A stretch of DNA of 64,000 bases from Phytohabitans houttuyneae. Its GTDB lineage: Bacteria > Actinomycetota > Actinomycetes > Mycobacteriales > Micromonosporaceae. The first letter of the stretch is position 1, and each line of letters opens with the position of its first letter. Shown here piece after piece: positions 45,936 to 56,110 of this stretch. The notes under the pieces are model-generated. The model was given only the letters and a program-made list of their open reading frames with translations. It had not been told where the DNA came from and did not search any database. The position numbers and the translations under genes are program-made. Where the stretch lies: assembly GCF_011764425.1 (NCBI RefSeq), contig NZ_BLPF01000001.1, positions 3,587,001 to 3,651,000 of the forward strand, in the 5' to 3' direction.

Positions 45936-48749
45936 CTACTCGGAAGCCTTCCGCGCGGCCGCCTTCTTCGGCGCGGCCTTCTTCGCCGCGGTCGTCTTCT
46001 TCGCCGCCGTCGCCTTCTTCGCGGTCGTCTTTTTGGCCGCGGTCGCCTTCTTGGCGGCCGTCTTCTTCGCCGGCGCCGCGCCGTCCGCGGCCGCTGTGGC
46101 CTTCTTCGCCGCCGCCTTCTTGCGCGGCGTCGCCGGACCCCGCGCCCGCCGGTCGGCCAGCATCTCCGAGGCCTGCTCGATGGTGAGCGACTCCGGAGTC
46201 TGGTCACGCCGCAGCGAGGCGTTGGTCTCGCCGTCGGTCACGTACGGCCCGAAGCGCCCGTTTTTGATGGTCAGCTGCTTTTCGGTGAGCGGGTCGACGC
46301 CCAGCTCGCGCAGCGGCTCGGCGGCCGCGCGGCGCTGGCGGGTCTTCGGGGCGGCCAGCAGTGCCAGCGCCTCGTCGAGCGTGACCGTGAAGATCTTGTC
46401 TTCGTTGTCGAGCGAGCGGAAGTCGTCGCCGCGCTTGACGTACGGCCCGTAGCGGCCGGCCGCGGCGAGGATCTCGTTGCCCTCCGCGTCCTTGCCGACC
46501 AGGCGGGGCAGCGTGAGCAGCTTCAGCGCCTCTTCGAGCGTCACCGTGTCCGGCGACTGGGAGCGCAGCAGCGACGCGTTGCGGTCGCCGGTCGACACGT
46601 ACGGCCCGTAGCGACCGGACTTGAGCACCACCGGCTCGCCGGTCTCCGGGTGCTCGCCAAGCTTGCGCTCACCGCCGCCGCCGAGGAAGAGCTCGTCCAC
46701 CTTTTCCGGGGTGAGCTCGTCCGGCGCCAGCCCTTCCGGGATGGAGACGCGGTCGTCCCCGCTCTCCGACGGCTCGGCCTCGGGCAGGGTGCGCTGCAGG
46801 TACGGCCCGTAGCGGCCGACCCGCACCACCACGTCGCGCCCCTCGTCGTCGCGGAACAGCGGGATGGAGTTGACGCTGCGCGCGTCGATGTCGCCGAGGT
46901 TTTCGGTGACCATCTTCTTCAGGCCACCGGAACGGGCGATCGACCCGTCGTCGCCGACCGGCGAGCCGAAGTAGAACGAGGTCAGGAAGTCGATCGCCTG
47001 GGCGTCGCCGGACGCGATCTCGTCGAGCTCGTTTTCCATCGCGGCCGTGAAGTTGTAGTCGACGAGCCGCGGGTAGTGCCGCTCCAGCAGCCCCACCACC
47101 GCGAACGCGAGGAACGACGGGATGAGCGCCTGGCCGCGCTTGAAGACGTACCCCCGGTCCTGGATCGTCGCCATGATCGACGCGTAGGTCGACGGGCGCC
47201 CGATGCCCAGCTCCTCGAGCTGCTTGACCAGCGACGCCTCGGTGTAGCGGGACGGCGGCTGGGTGGTGTGCCCCACCGCGGCCAGCTCCTCGGCGGTGAG
47301 CGGCTGGTCCTTGACCAGGGTGGGCAGGCGCCGCTCCTGGTCGTCGGCCTCGGCGTTTTCGTCGTCGGAAGACTCGACGTACGCGCGGAGGAAGCCGGGG
47401 TCGGTGATCGTCTTGCCGGTCGCCCCGAAGTCGGCCTCTTCACCGGCGGTCGAGACGGCGCGGATGCGCACCGAGACGGAGGAGCCGACCGCGTCGGTCA
47501 TCTGGGACGCGATCGTGCGCCGCCAGATCAGCTCGTAGAGCTTGAACTCCTCAGTGGACAGCTCCTTTGCCACCTCGCCCGGCGTGCGGAAGTTGTCGCC
47601 CGCGGGGCGGATCGCCTCGTGCGCCTCCTGGGCGTTTTTGACCTTGCCGGTGTAGCGGCGGGGCTCCGGCGGCACGTTGCGCTCGCCGTACAGCTCGGCG
47701 ATCTGCCGGCGAGCCGCCGCGAGGGCCGTCTCGGACAGGTTGACCGAGTCGGTACGCATATAGGTGATGTAGCCGTTTTCGTACAGCCGCTGCGCGATCC
47801 GCATCGTCTGCTGCGAGGACAGGCGCAGCTTGCGCGCGGCCTCCTGCTGCAGCGTGGAGGTGATGAATGGCGCGTACGGCTTGCGCCGGTACGGCTTTTC
47901 CTCCACGCGGGTGACAGTGAATGGCCGCCCGTCGAGGCGAGCGGCCAGGCCACGTGCGCCGTCGGCGTCGAGATGCACGACCCCGGCGCCCGGCTTCACC
48001 TTGCCCGTCGTCGGCTCGAAGTCCTTGCCCGTGGCGATGCGGTCGCCATCGAGCGCGATCAGCGTGGCGCCGAACGTGCGGGGGCCTTCGACCTGGCCCT
48101 GCACGGCCAGCGTCGCGGCAACGTCCCAGTACTCGGCGGAGCGGAACGCCATGCGGTGCCGCTCGCGCTCGACCACGATGCGCGTGGCGACCGACTGGAC
48201 CCGGCCCGCCGACAGCCGCGGCATGACCTTCTTCCACAGGACGGGCGAGACCTCGTACCCGTAAAGGCGGTCCAGGATGCGGCGGGCCTCCTGCGCGTCG
48301 ACCAGGTCTCGGTCGATGTCGCGCGGGCTCGCTATCGCGGCCTGGATGGCCGACCTGGTGATCTCGTGGAAGACCATCCGGCGGACCGGCACCTTGGGCT
48401 TGAGCGTCTCGACCAGGTGCCAGGCGATGGCCTCGCCCTCGCGGTCCTCATCGGTCGCGAGGAAGACCTCGTCGACCTCCTTGACCAGCGAGCGGAGCTT
48501 GCGGATCTGGTCTCTACGGTCGGGAGACACGACGTACAGGGCGGCGAACCCGTTGTCGACGTCGACGCCGAGCCGGGCCCACGGCTCCTTCTTGTGCGAA
48601 GCCGGCACGTCGGCGGCGTTGCGCGGAAGGTCACGCACATGGCCCAGGCTCGCCTCCACGACGTATCCCGGGCCCAGGTAACCCGAGATCGTCTTGGCCT
48701 TCGCCGGTGACTCGACGATGACGAGACGGCTGCTGGCGTTGCTCGGCAC
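45936..48749 (-). CDS. topA: DNA topoisomerase I
   Basis: Type IA topoisomerase of 937 residues that relaxes negative supercoils. The Toprim domain (LVIVESPAKAKTI, DEDREGEAIAWHL) is N-terminal, the active tyrosine is Y330 in YITYMRTDSV, and the C terminus holds repeated GRYGPYV/GRFGPYV modules in place of zinc fingers, as is usual in actinobacteria. A Lys/Ala/Thr-rich tail of about 50 residues follows. GTG 48749 has AGGAG about 4-5 nt upstream. A 9-bp-arm inverted repeat lies 48 nt upstream. Confidence 0.95.
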   Translation of the reverse strand: MPSNASSRLVIVESPAKAKTISGYLGPGYVVEASLGHVRDLPRNAADVPASHKKEPWARLGVDVDNGFAALYVVSPDRRDQIRKLRSLVKEVDEVFLATDEDREGEAIAWHLVETLKPKVPVRRMVFHEITRSAIQAAIASPRDIDRDLVDAQEARRILDRLYGYEVSPVLWKKVMPRLSAGRVQSVATRIVVERERHRMAFRSAEYWDVAATLAVQGQVEGPRTFGATLIALDGDRIATGKDFEPTTGKVKPGAGVVHLDADGARGLAARLDGRPFTVTRVEEKPYRRKPYAPFITSTLQQEAARKLRLSSQQTMRIAQRLYENGYITYMRTDSVNLSETALAAARRQIAELYGERNVPPEPRRYTGKVKNAQEAHEAIRPAGDNFRTPGEVAKELSTEEFKLYELIWRRTIASQMTDAVGSSVSVRIRAVSTAGEEADFGATGKTITDPGFLRAYVESSDDENAEADDQERRLPTLVKDQPLTAEELAAVGHTTQPPSRYTEASLVKQLEELGIGRPSTYASIMATIQDRGYVFKRGQALIPSFLAFAVVGLLERHYPRLVDYNFTAAMENELDEIASGDAQAIDFLTSFYFGSPVGDDGSIARSGGLKKMVTENLGDIDARSVNSIPLFRDDEGRDVVVRVGRYGPYLQRTLPEAEPSESGDDRVSIPEGLAPDELTPEKVDELFLGGGGERKLGEHPETGEPVVLKSGRYGPYVSTGDRNASLLRSQSPDTVTLEEALKLLTLPRLVGKDAEGNEILAAAGRYGPYVKRGDDFRSLDNEDKIFTVTLDEALALLAAPKTRQRRAAAEPLRELGVDPLTEKQLTIKNGRFGPYVTDGETNASLRRDQTPESLTIEQASEMLADRRARGPATPRKKAAAKKATAAADGAAPAKKTAAKKATAAKKTTAKKATAAKKTTAAKKAAPKKAAARKASE

Positions 48750-48796
48750 TTCTCTCCTGACCCTTACTACTGCCACAGGTACAAACTTGAACTCTT

Positions 48797-48819
48797 GCGT
48801 CCGGTACCGAACCGGACGC
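48797..48819. promoter_or_regulatory. Inverted repeat upstream of topA
   Basis: GCGTCCGGT (48797-48805) and ACCGGACGC (48811-48819) are perfect arms around ACCGA. It lies 48 nt before the topA start and 120 nt after the preceding gene, so it may be a terminator, an operator or a leader hairpin. No U tract follows on the minus strand. Confidence 0.55.
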
Positions 48820-48939
48820 CAGATGTCCAACGTAACGCGCCGTCGGCCCGGCGGTTGCGCGGACCAGTCGGCGACACCGTACACCGAACTGCAACACGAC
48901 CGTCGGCCAGCGGCACGCCGTTTACGTCATTTCCCTCGA

Positions 48940-49548
48940 TTAACCAGGCCATTCGGCCGGCGGGGCGGCGGCTGGGCGGTCGCCCACCAACTCGGCCAGA
49001 CGGCCCAGTCGGCGTCGCCCGGTGATGCGGTACGCCGGACCACCCGCGCGCGGCCCCAGCATCACCCCGGGTAACCCGACGGCGGCGAGCGCGGCACCCA
49101 CCGGCTCCCAGCAGGGCTCGTCGTCGGCACCCAGGCGTAAGACGTATCCGTGCTGGTCAGGGCCGCCCGCGGCGGCTGCCCAGAGGCGCAAACGAGACCC
49201 GTTGAGGTGGAAACCGGACGGTGGGCGCTTGGTGGCGGTCCGTAGCCAAACCGCACCGAGTGCGGCGAGGCTGGTGGCGTACGACGTTCGTACCACTAGC
49301 TGTCCCTCGACCGTGGCAAGCTCCCACGAAGCCTGCAGGCCGCGCAGGGCCAGTTCGGCAATCAGCACGTGTACCCGCCATGCGCCGTCGACCTCGATCG
49401 AGACTCGAGCGGTGCCGCCCATCCGGACCACCTGCCCCGGCCCGGCGAGCAGGCCGGCGAGGTCGGCGGGGGTGGGGTCGTGCGCCTCCACCCCGAAGAG
49501 CGAGAGCTGCCGCCGGGTCGGCTCCTGTGCCCCCGGGGTCAGCGACAC
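48940..49548 (-). CDS. Conserved hypothetical protein upstream of topA
   Basis: A 202-residue cytosolic-looking protein without recognised motifs; a notable segment is SLFGVEAHDPTPADLAGLLA near the N terminus, and it ends with a repeat of Ala/Pro residues. GTG 49548 lies within the 3' end of the lipoprotein gene (10-bp overlap), so the two are coupled. Function unknown. Confidence 0.7.
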   Translation of the reverse strand: MSLTPGAQEPTRRQLSLFGVEAHDPTPADLAGLLAGPGQVVRMGGTARVSIEVDGAWRVHVLIAELALRGLQASWELATVEGQLVVRTSYATSLAALGAVWLRTATKRPPSGFHLNGSRLRLWAAAAGGPDQHGYVLRLGADDEPCWEPVGAALAAVGLPGVMLGPRAGGPAYRITGRRRLGRLAELVGDRPAAAPPAEWPG

Positions 49549-50068
49549 TCCGGGACCTCGTCGAAGGCCGCCCGCAGCTCCTCCGAGTCCAGCGAGCTGG
49601 TGTCCAGGGCACTCTGATTGAACTCTGTGGTCAGCTTGTTCATGACCGACTCGACGCCGTCGTAGAAGGGGTCGGCGCGCCCCGCGTCCAGCCCTTCGAC
49701 GCTCTGCCGGGCCCGCCCGTACGCGTCGCGCATCGCGGTCAGGGAGCGGACGAAGCCGCTGGCGACCGCCTCGCCGCCGTCGACGTCCGGCACGCCCGCT
49801 TCCTCGACCTTGGAGCGGGCCGTCTCGCTCGCCGACTCGGCGCCACCCAGCAGGCGCACAAGGTTTTCCTTCGCCTGTGCGGGCGTGGTCTTCGCCGTCA
49901 TCTGCTGCTGGGTGCGGCTGGTCAGCGTGTTTATCTCGGTGCGCCAAGGACTCAGCGCGGTGCACACGTTTGCCGCCCAAGCCCGCGGTGCGGGCCCTCC
50001 CCCGCAGCCCCGGCCAGCAGCGCGAACGCCGTCGTGAGTGCGACGAGGACCGCGCGGGGCGTACGCAT
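49539..50068 (-). CDS. Lipoprotein of unknown function (frameshifted signal region)
   Basis: The body (from about 49967) reads CTALSPWRTEINTLTSRTQQ with a helical remainder of about 140 residues. The signal peptide MRTPRAVLVALTTAFALLAG begins at ATG 50068 one frame over. One added base in the CCCC run 50008-50011 joins them and creates the lipobox LAGGC, giving 176 residues. TACGCT lies 7 nt before the ATG, a leaderless arrangement. Likely anchored on the outer membrane face; partner of the downstream hypothetical gene. Confidence 0.72.
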
Positions 50069-50226
50069 GCGTTGCAGCGTAGCGGTTTGCGCGAGATCGC
50101 TCATCAATGATCCTTTTTCAGCCTGGACAGCGGGGCACTCGTGCTCAGACGGTCCACGGTGACCACCGCGATCACCTCGTCGGGTGGCCGCGCGGCCCGC
50201 GAGTGGAGGATCAAAGGATCATGTGA

Positions 50227-50261
50227 ATCAGGGCGCCCCGTGCGGTACGGGACGCCCTGAT
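50227..50261 (-). terminator. Terminator of hppA
   Basis: Arms at 50227-50241 and 50247-50261 pair over 15 positions with one mismatch and a 5-nt loop, 20 nt after the hppA stop. Farther on, ATGATCCTTT (50107-50116) and AAAGGATCAT (50213-50222) form a distant inverted repeat. Confidence 0.85.
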
Positions 50262-50280
50262 CACTGCTTGACGGAGAAGG

Positions 50281-52641
50281 TCAGGCGTTCACCCGCTCGT
50301 GCTCCTCGTCGGGCGTGCCGTCACCGGCTTTTCCCGACGCCACACCGGACCCCTCGTCGCCCATCGCGATCGGCTTGCGCTTGCTGAACGCCACCGCCGC
50401 CACGATGATGAGCGCCGCCACGATCGCGATCGTGATGCGCAGCGCGTCGTTCTGGTCGTCGCCGATGCTGGCCGACACGATGGCCGGGGCGATCAGGAGC
50501 GAGACCAGGTTCATCACCTTGATCAGTGGGTTGATCGCCGGACCGGCGGTGTCCTTGAACGGGTCACCCACCGTGTCGCCGATAACCGTCGCGGCGTGCG
50601 CGTCCGAGCCCTTGCCGCCGTGCGCGCCGTCCTCGACGAGCTTCTTGGCGTTGTCCCAGGCGCCGCCCGAGTTGGCCAGGAAGACCGCCATGAGCACGCC
50701 GGTACCGATGGCGCCGGCCAGGTACGCGGCGAGCGCGCCGGCACCGAGGCCGAAGCCCACCGCGATCGGGGCCAGGATGGCCAGCAGGCCCGGGGTCAAC
50801 AGCTCGCGCTGCGCGTCCCGGGTGCAGATGTCGACCACCTTGCCGTACTCCGGGCGCTGGGTGCCGTCCATGATCCCCGGGAACTCGCGGAACTGGCGGC
50901 GCACCTCCATCACGACCGCGCCGGCCGAGCGGGACACCGCGTTGATGGCCAGGCCGGAGAAGAGGAACACCACCGCGGCACCGATGATCAGACCCACCAG
51001 GTTGCGCGGGTTGGCCACGTTGAGCAGCTCGTCGATCGACATGTCGGAGCCGGCGTCGGCGAGCGAGCCGACCACGGTGTCCTGGTACGAGCCGAAGAGC
51101 GCGGTCGCCGCGAGGACGGCCGTCGCGATAGCGATGCCCTTGGTGATCGCCTTGGTGGTGTTGCCGACCGCGTCGAGCTCGGTCAGCGTGCGAGCGCCCT
51201 GCTCGTCGATGTCGCCGGACATCTCGGCGATGCCCTGCGCGTTGTCCGAGATCGGGCCGAAGGTGTCCATCGCGACGATCACGCCGACGGTGGTGAGCAG
51301 GCCGGTGCCGGCCAGCGCGACCGCGAAGAGCGACAGCGTGATGGAGCCGCCGCCCAGCAGGAACGCGCCGAACACGCCCGCGCCGATCAGCAGCGCGGAG
51401 TACACGGCCGACTCGAGGCCGACGCTGATGCCCGCGAGGATGACGGTCGCCGCACCGGTTTCCGAACTCTTGCCGATGTCCCGCACGGGACGGCGGGTGG
51501 TCTCGGTGAAGTACCCGGTCAGCGCCTGGATGGCGGCGGCCAGCACGATACCGATCACGACCGCGCCGATCGCGATCCACTGGGGGTTGCCGTCGAGGTC
51601 CGGCACGCCGCCGCCGAAGTCGGCGAAGTCGCTCGGCAGGTACGCGAACGAGGCGATTGCCACCAGCACGGCCGCGATGGCCGCCGAGATGTAGAAGGCA
51701 CGGTTGATCGCGGTCAGGCCGTTACGGTCCGACACGCGCAGGCGGGTGATGAACACGCCGATGATCGCGATGATCGCACCGATACCGGAGACGATCAGCG
51801 GGAAGACCAGGCCGTCCTCGCCGAACGCAGCCCGGCCGAGGATGAGCGCCGCGACCAGCGTGACCGCGTACGACTCGAAGAGGTCAGCCGCCATGCCGGC
51901 ACAGTCACCGACGTTGTCGCCCACGTTGTCGGCGATGGTGGCGGCGTTGCGCGGGTCGTCCTCGGGGATGCCCTGCTCCACCTTGCCGACCAGGTCGGCG
52001 CCGACGTCCGCGGCCTTGGTGAAGATGCCGCCGCCGACCCGCATGAACATCGCGAGCAGAGCGGCGCCGAAGCCGAAGCCCTCCAGCACCGTGGGAGCGT
52101 CGCCCTTGTACAGCAGCACCACGAGCGCCGCGCCGAAGAGGCCGAGGCCGACGGTGAGGAAGCCGACCACGCCGCCGGTGCGGAAGGCGATTTTCATCGC
52201 TTCCTCGCGACCGCCCTCGCTGGCCCGTGCCGCGGCCGCCACCCGCAGGTTGGCGCGCGTCGCCAGAGCCATGCCGGCGCCGCCGATGAACGCGCTGAAG
52301 GCCGCGCCCACGACGAAGAACGCCGAACGGCCGATCTTGACGAGCGTCTCGTTGTCACTGTCGCCGTGCACCGGAAGCACGAACAGCAGCACCACCGCCA
52401 CCACGACAAAGATGCCGAGGGTCCTGAACTGGCGGATCAGGTACGCCGATGCGCCTTCTTGTACGGCGCCGGCGATCTCCTGCATGTTGGTGGTGCCCTT
52501 ACCGGTCGCCAGCACGGCCCGTACCAGGGCCGCCGCGAAGCCGAGCGCCACCAGGGCGATAACCGCCGCGAGGATGACGTACGTAAGGTTCGTACCGGTG
52601 ATGGACAGCCCGCCGCTGTCGGCGGCCAAGCTTTCGGACAT
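50281..52641 (-). CDS. hppA: K+-independent H+-translocating pyrophosphatase
   Basis: Membrane enzyme of 786 residues that couples pyrophosphate hydrolysis to proton export. About 16 membrane segments are predicted; the pyrophosphate-binding signature is DVGADLVGKVEQGIPEDD followed by DNVGDNVGDCAGMA. K497 in GNTTKAITKG marks the potassium-independent class (the potassium-dependent class has Ala there). A hydrophilic C-terminal tail of about 25 residues is present. ATG 52641 has AGGAGG 6 nt upstream. It lies between topA and the bldG operon, as in Streptomyces. Confidence 0.95.
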   Translation of the reverse strand: MSESLAADSGGLSITGTNLTYVILAAVIALVALGFAAALVRAVLATGKGTTNMQEIAGAVQEGASAYLIRQFRTLGIFVVVAVVLLFVLPVHGDSDNETLVKIGRSAFFVVGAAFSAFIGGAGMALATRANLRVAAAARASEGGREEAMKIAFRTGGVVGFLTVGLGLFGAALVVLLYKGDAPTVLEGFGFGAALLAMFMRVGGGIFTKAADVGADLVGKVEQGIPEDDPRNAATIADNVGDNVGDCAGMAADLFESYAVTLVAALILGRAAFGEDGLVFPLIVSGIGAIIAIIGVFITRLRVSDRNGLTAINRAFYISAAIAAVLVAIASFAYLPSDFADFGGGVPDLDGNPQWIAIGAVVIGIVLAAAIQALTGYFTETTRRPVRDIGKSSETGAATVILAGISVGLESAVYSALLIGAGVFGAFLLGGGSITLSLFAVALAGTGLLTTVGVIVAMDTFGPISDNAQGIAEMSGDIDEQGARTLTELDAVGNTTKAITKGIAIATAVLAATALFGSYQDTVVGSLADAGSDMSIDELLNVANPRNLVGLIIGAAVVFLFSGLAINAVSRSAGAVVMEVRRQFREFPGIMDGTQRPEYGKVVDICTRDAQRELLTPGLLAILAPIAVGFGLGAGALAAYLAGAIGTGVLMAVFLANSGGAWDNAKKLVEDGAHGGKGSDAHAATVIGDTVGDPFKDTAGPAINPLIKVMNLVSLLIAPAIVSASIGDDQNDALRITIAIVAALIIVAAVAFSKRKPIAMGDEGSGVASGKAGDGTPDEEHERVNA

Positions 52642-52707
52642 CTATGTCCTCCTGTGCCGTTGCGATTCCCGCTCAGCCGGCGGACGAACCGGCGGAGCGC
52701 CTGCACG

Positions 52708-52721
52708 CGATTGCGCAATCG
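52708..52721. promoter_or_regulatory. 14-bp perfect palindrome upstream of hppA
   Basis: CGATTGCGCAATCG lies 67 nt upstream of the hppA start codon. Its symmetry suggests an operator, but the regulator is unknown. Confidence 0.4.
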
Positions 52722-52844
52722 AACCCCGGCGCCCGCGCACCAGGGTTCTTGCAGATAACCCGGGTACTGTAACGGCACACCGTGTTGATGGTCACACCGC
52801 CCACCGGCTGTGTGACGGTGATATTCGCCGCTGTGTTAGCCGGT

Positions 52845-53279
52845 TTACTTCCCCACGGGCCAGACCATACGCACTTCTGTGCCGATGCCGACGTCCACGG
52901 GGCGCACCTGGAGATCATCGACGAACCCGGCAAGCAGTGCAAATCCGACACCAACGGTGAGGGCCTCGTCGGTGAGCGACTCGTTGGCCAACTCATCCGG
53001 CGGGAGGGCGGTCAGGCCGAGCCCGGCCTCGATCGGCGCCCGGTCGATCACCCGAACCGTGTAGCTCAGGTCGTCGCTCATCTCCATCTGCACGAGATCG
53101 GGCAGCCCGTACTGCCGGTGCAGCGCCACCGCCCGCGTGCACGCCTCACCGATCGCCAGCCGCACCTCGTCGAGCAGTTCCTCGGCCACGCCGGCGCGCC
53201 GCGCCACAGCCACGCCGACCAGCCGCGCCGTACGGACGTGGACCGGGGCCGGCGAGAACGCGAGTCGTACCGTCGACAT
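52845..53279 (-). CDS. Anti-sigma factor (RsbW-like kinase-fold), BldG partner
   Basis: A 144-residue protein of the GHKL ATPase/serine kinase family. The N-box region is RLAIGEACTRAVALHRQYG, with glutamate replacing the usual ExxxN form, so ATP binding may be atypical; the expected G1 box is weak. ATG 53279 overlaps the bldG stop as TGATG, so the two are translationally coupled. It corresponds to the anti-sigma gene next to bldG in Streptomyces, where it binds BldG. Confidence 0.82.
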   Translation of the reverse strand: MSTVRLAFSPAPVHVRTARLVGVAVARRAGVAEELLDEVRLAIGEACTRAVALHRQYGLPDLVQMEMSDDLSYTVRVIDRAPIEAGLGLTALPPDELANESLTDEALTVGVGFALLAGFVDDLQVRPVDVGIGTEVRMVWPVGK

Positions 53280-53629
53280 CACGCCGCGGGGCCGGATGAG
53301 TCCGTCGCCGCCTCCACCGACGGGTACAGGGGAAAGACCTGGTCCAGCGCGGTGATGCGGAAGATCTTGAGCAGTGGCTCCTTGTCACAGGCCAGCGCGC
53401 ATCTGCCGCCCAGCGGCCGCAGCCGACGGTGAGCGCCCACGAGCACGCCGAGGCCGGTGGAGTCGAGGAAGTCGACCCGGTTGAGGTCGACGACGATGCT
53501 CCGCGCGCCGCCGTCGATCAGCTCGTTGAGCCGCTCGCGCAGCCGCGGCGCGGTATACACGTCTACCTCGCCACCGACCTCCAGCACCGCGTGCTCGGCG
53601 ACGGCGCGGGTCGCAAGCGAGAGCTCCAT
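53279..53629 (-). CDS. bldG: STAS anti-anti-sigma factor BldG
   Basis: A 116-residue STAS protein. The phosphorylation motif [12 protein letters not shown] places the serine at S57, the position phosphorylated in Streptomyces BldG. There BldG governs sporulation and antibiotic production through partner-switching with anti-sigma factors. ATG 53629 has AAGGAGG 5 nt upstream; an upstream in-frame start lacks this. The order helicase/bldG/anti-sigma/hppA matches the Streptomyces locus. Confidence 0.88.
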   Translation of the reverse strand: MELSLATRAVAEHAVLEVGGEVDVYTAPRLRERLNELIDGGARSIVVDLNRVDFLDSTGLGVLVGAHRRLRPLGGRCALACDKEPLLKIFRITALDQVFPLYPSVEAATDSSGPAA

Positions 53630-53777
53630 CGGGGCCTCCTTGTACTGCCGCCACTGCGTTCCTCCGGGCATCTAACCATCGACACGACCCGCGCGGTGAG
53701 CCACCCGGCCAGCGGGTTCATCTTTCGACACTCTCACCTGCTTGGGTTTTCCGCACACCAGTGCGAGAGTGCATGCC
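53630..53777. promoter_or_regulatory. Divergent bldG/helicase promoter region
   Basis: CACTCTC (53729-53735) and GAGAGTG (53765-53771) form a 7-bp-arm inverted repeat just before the helicase start. On the minus strand a TTAGAT element near 53679-53674 could be a bldG -10. Nothing firmer was found. Confidence 0.4.
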
Positions 53778-56059
53778 GTGACGACCGTGGCGGAGCCGGC
53801 AGAACTCCTGCGCCGACTGCGCCCGGACTCGGTCACACACATCGAGCGGGTGCCCACCCGAGCGGGCGAAACAGTGCCCTGGCCAGCGTGGGTGCCGCCG
53901 AGGCTGCGGGAGGCGTTCGCCGCGAGGGGGGTCACGGAGCCGTGGCGGCACCAGGCCGAGGCGGCCAACCACGCGCACGCCGGACGCCACGTCGTCGTCG
54001 CCACCGGCACCGCATCGGGCAAGTCGATGGCCTACCAGCTGCCCGCCCTCACCGCGATGCTGGAGGACCCGCGCGCCACCGCCATATATCTGGCACCGAC
54101 CAAAGCGCTCGCCGCCGACCAGTTGCGCGCCGTCGCCGCGCTCGACATCGACGGGGTACGGCCGGCGTGTTACGACGGCGACACCCCGCGTGAGGAGCGC
54201 GAGTGGATCCGGCAGCACTCCCGCTTCGTGCTCACCAACCCGGACATGCTCCACCACGGCATCCTGCCGGGCCACGCGTCGTGGCAGACCTTCCTGCGCC
54301 GCCTGCGGTTTGTGGTGGTCGACGAGTGCCACACCTACCGCGGCGTCTTCGGCTCGCACGTCGCGCACGTGCTGCGCCGCCTGCGGCGGGCGGCCGGACG
54401 CTACGGCCGTACCCCGTCTTCGTACTGGCCTCGGCCACCTCGGGCGACCCGGCGACATCGGCCAAGCGCCTCACCGGCCTGGTGGTCGAGGCCGTCACCG
54501 AGGACGCGTCGCCGCGCGGTGGGGTGACGTTCGCACTGTGGGAGCCGCCGCTCGTCCACTCTTATGAAGAAGGTGGCGACGCCGCGCCGGTGCGGCGCTC
54601 CGCACTGCGGGAGAGCGCCGACCTCCTGGCCGACGCCGTCACCAACGGGGTGCGCACGCTGGCGTTCGTCCGCTCCCGCCGCGGCGCCGAGGCCGTGGCC
54701 ACCATGGCCCGCCGGTCGCTCGACGAGGCGGTGCCGGGGCTGGGAGCGCGGGTCGCCGCTTACCGCGGCGGCTACCTGCGCGAGGAGCGGCGCGAGCTGG
54801 AGGCCGCCCTCCACTCCGGCGAGCTGCTCGGCCTGGCGTCCACCAACGCGCTGGAGCTGGGGGTAGACCTCGTCGGCCTGGACGCGGTGGTCATCTGCGG
54901 CTGGCCGGGCACCCGCGCGTCGCTGTGGCAGCAGGCCGGGCGCGCGGGGCGCAACGGCCACGAGGCGCTGGCCGTCCTGGTCGCCCGCGACGACCCGCTC
55001 GACACCTACCTCGTGCACCACCCCGAGGCGCTCTTCGGCCGCCCGGTCGAGGCGACCGTGCTCGACCCCTCCAACCCCTACGTGCTGGCACCCCAGCTGT
55101 GCAGCGCCGCGTACGAGGCGCCACTCACCCGCGCCGACCTCCCGCTTTTCGGCCCCGACGCTGCCGCGGTGCTGGACGAGCTGGTGGCCGACGGCATCCT
55201 GCGCCGCCGCCCCAGCGGCTGGTACTGGACCGGCGAGGGCCGCCCGGAAGTCGACCTGCGCGGCACCGGCGGCGTGCCCGTGTGCGTGGTCGAGGCCGCC
55301 ACCGGCCGCCTGCTGGGCACCGTCGACCCGGCCTCCTCCCATTTCATGGTCCACTCCGGCGCGGTCTACCTGCACCAGGGCGAGTCGTACGTCGTGGACA
55401 CCCTCGACCTCGACGACGCCGTGGCACTCGTGCACCGCGAGGAGCCCGAGTGGTCCACCCACGCCCGCGACGTCACGTCCCTCTCCGTGGCATCCGTGCG
55501 GTCGTATGTGGACGCCGGCCCGGTCGGCCTCTTCTTCGGCGACGTCGACGTCACCAGCCAGGTCGTGTCGTACCAGCGCCGCCGCATCGGCTCCGGCGAG
55601 GTGCTCGGCACCTGGCCACTGGACCTGCCGACCCGCGAGCTGCGCACGACCGCGGTGTGGTTCACGCTGTCGCCACAGTCGCTGGAGGCCGCCGGTGTCG
55701 AAGACGTGCCAGGTGGCCTGCACGCGGCCGAGCACGCCGCCATCGGCCTGCTGCCCCTGGTCGCCACGTGTGATCGATGGGACATCGGCGGCATCTCCAC
55801 CGCCGCCCACCCGGACACGGGCGCGCCCACCGTATTCGTGTACGACGGCCATCCCGGCGGCGCGGGCTTCGCCGAACGCGCGTACAAAATCGCCGTGTCG
55901 TGGCTCCAGGCCACAAGGGACGCGATCGACGGGTGCGCCTGCGAGACCGGCTGCCCTTCCTGCGTGCAGTCGCCCAAATGCGGAAATGGCAACAACCCCC
56001 TCTCCAAACCCGACGCCGTACGTGTCCTGGATGTAGTGCTGACGTCGCTGCCCCGTTAA
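53778..56059 (+). pseudogene. DECH-box helicase with DUF1998 (MrfA/YprA-like), frameshifted
   Basis: SF2 helicase of 760 residues after repair, of the type named helicase/secretion neighborhood DECH-box helicase. Motif I is ATGTASGKS, motif II DECH and motif III SAT. The C-terminal cysteine cluster CACETGCPSCVQSPKC is like the metal site of Bacillus MrfA, which helps repair mitomycin damage. The frame breaks at CCCC 54412-54415; one added base joins GRYGRTP to [11 protein letters not shown] 53778 is the likely start (GTG 53769 is possible). The break may be a sequence error. Confidence 0.88.
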
Positions 56060-56097
56060 ATCTTGCTCACACGCTTCGACAGTCATGGATGGCTCGG

Positions 56098-56110
56098 TAG
56101 CGTCAAACAC
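56098..56110 (+). promoter_or_regulatory. -10 of a leaderless promoter for the 65-codon ORF
   Basis: TAGCGT (56098-56103) lies 7 nt before GTG 56111, 39 nt after the helicase stop. Confidence 0.55.

Noticed and set aside
54400-54430. Programmed frameshift in the helicase gene
   Set aside because: No slippery heptamer or stimulatory structure stands out, and identical one-base losses occur in unrelated genes nearby.
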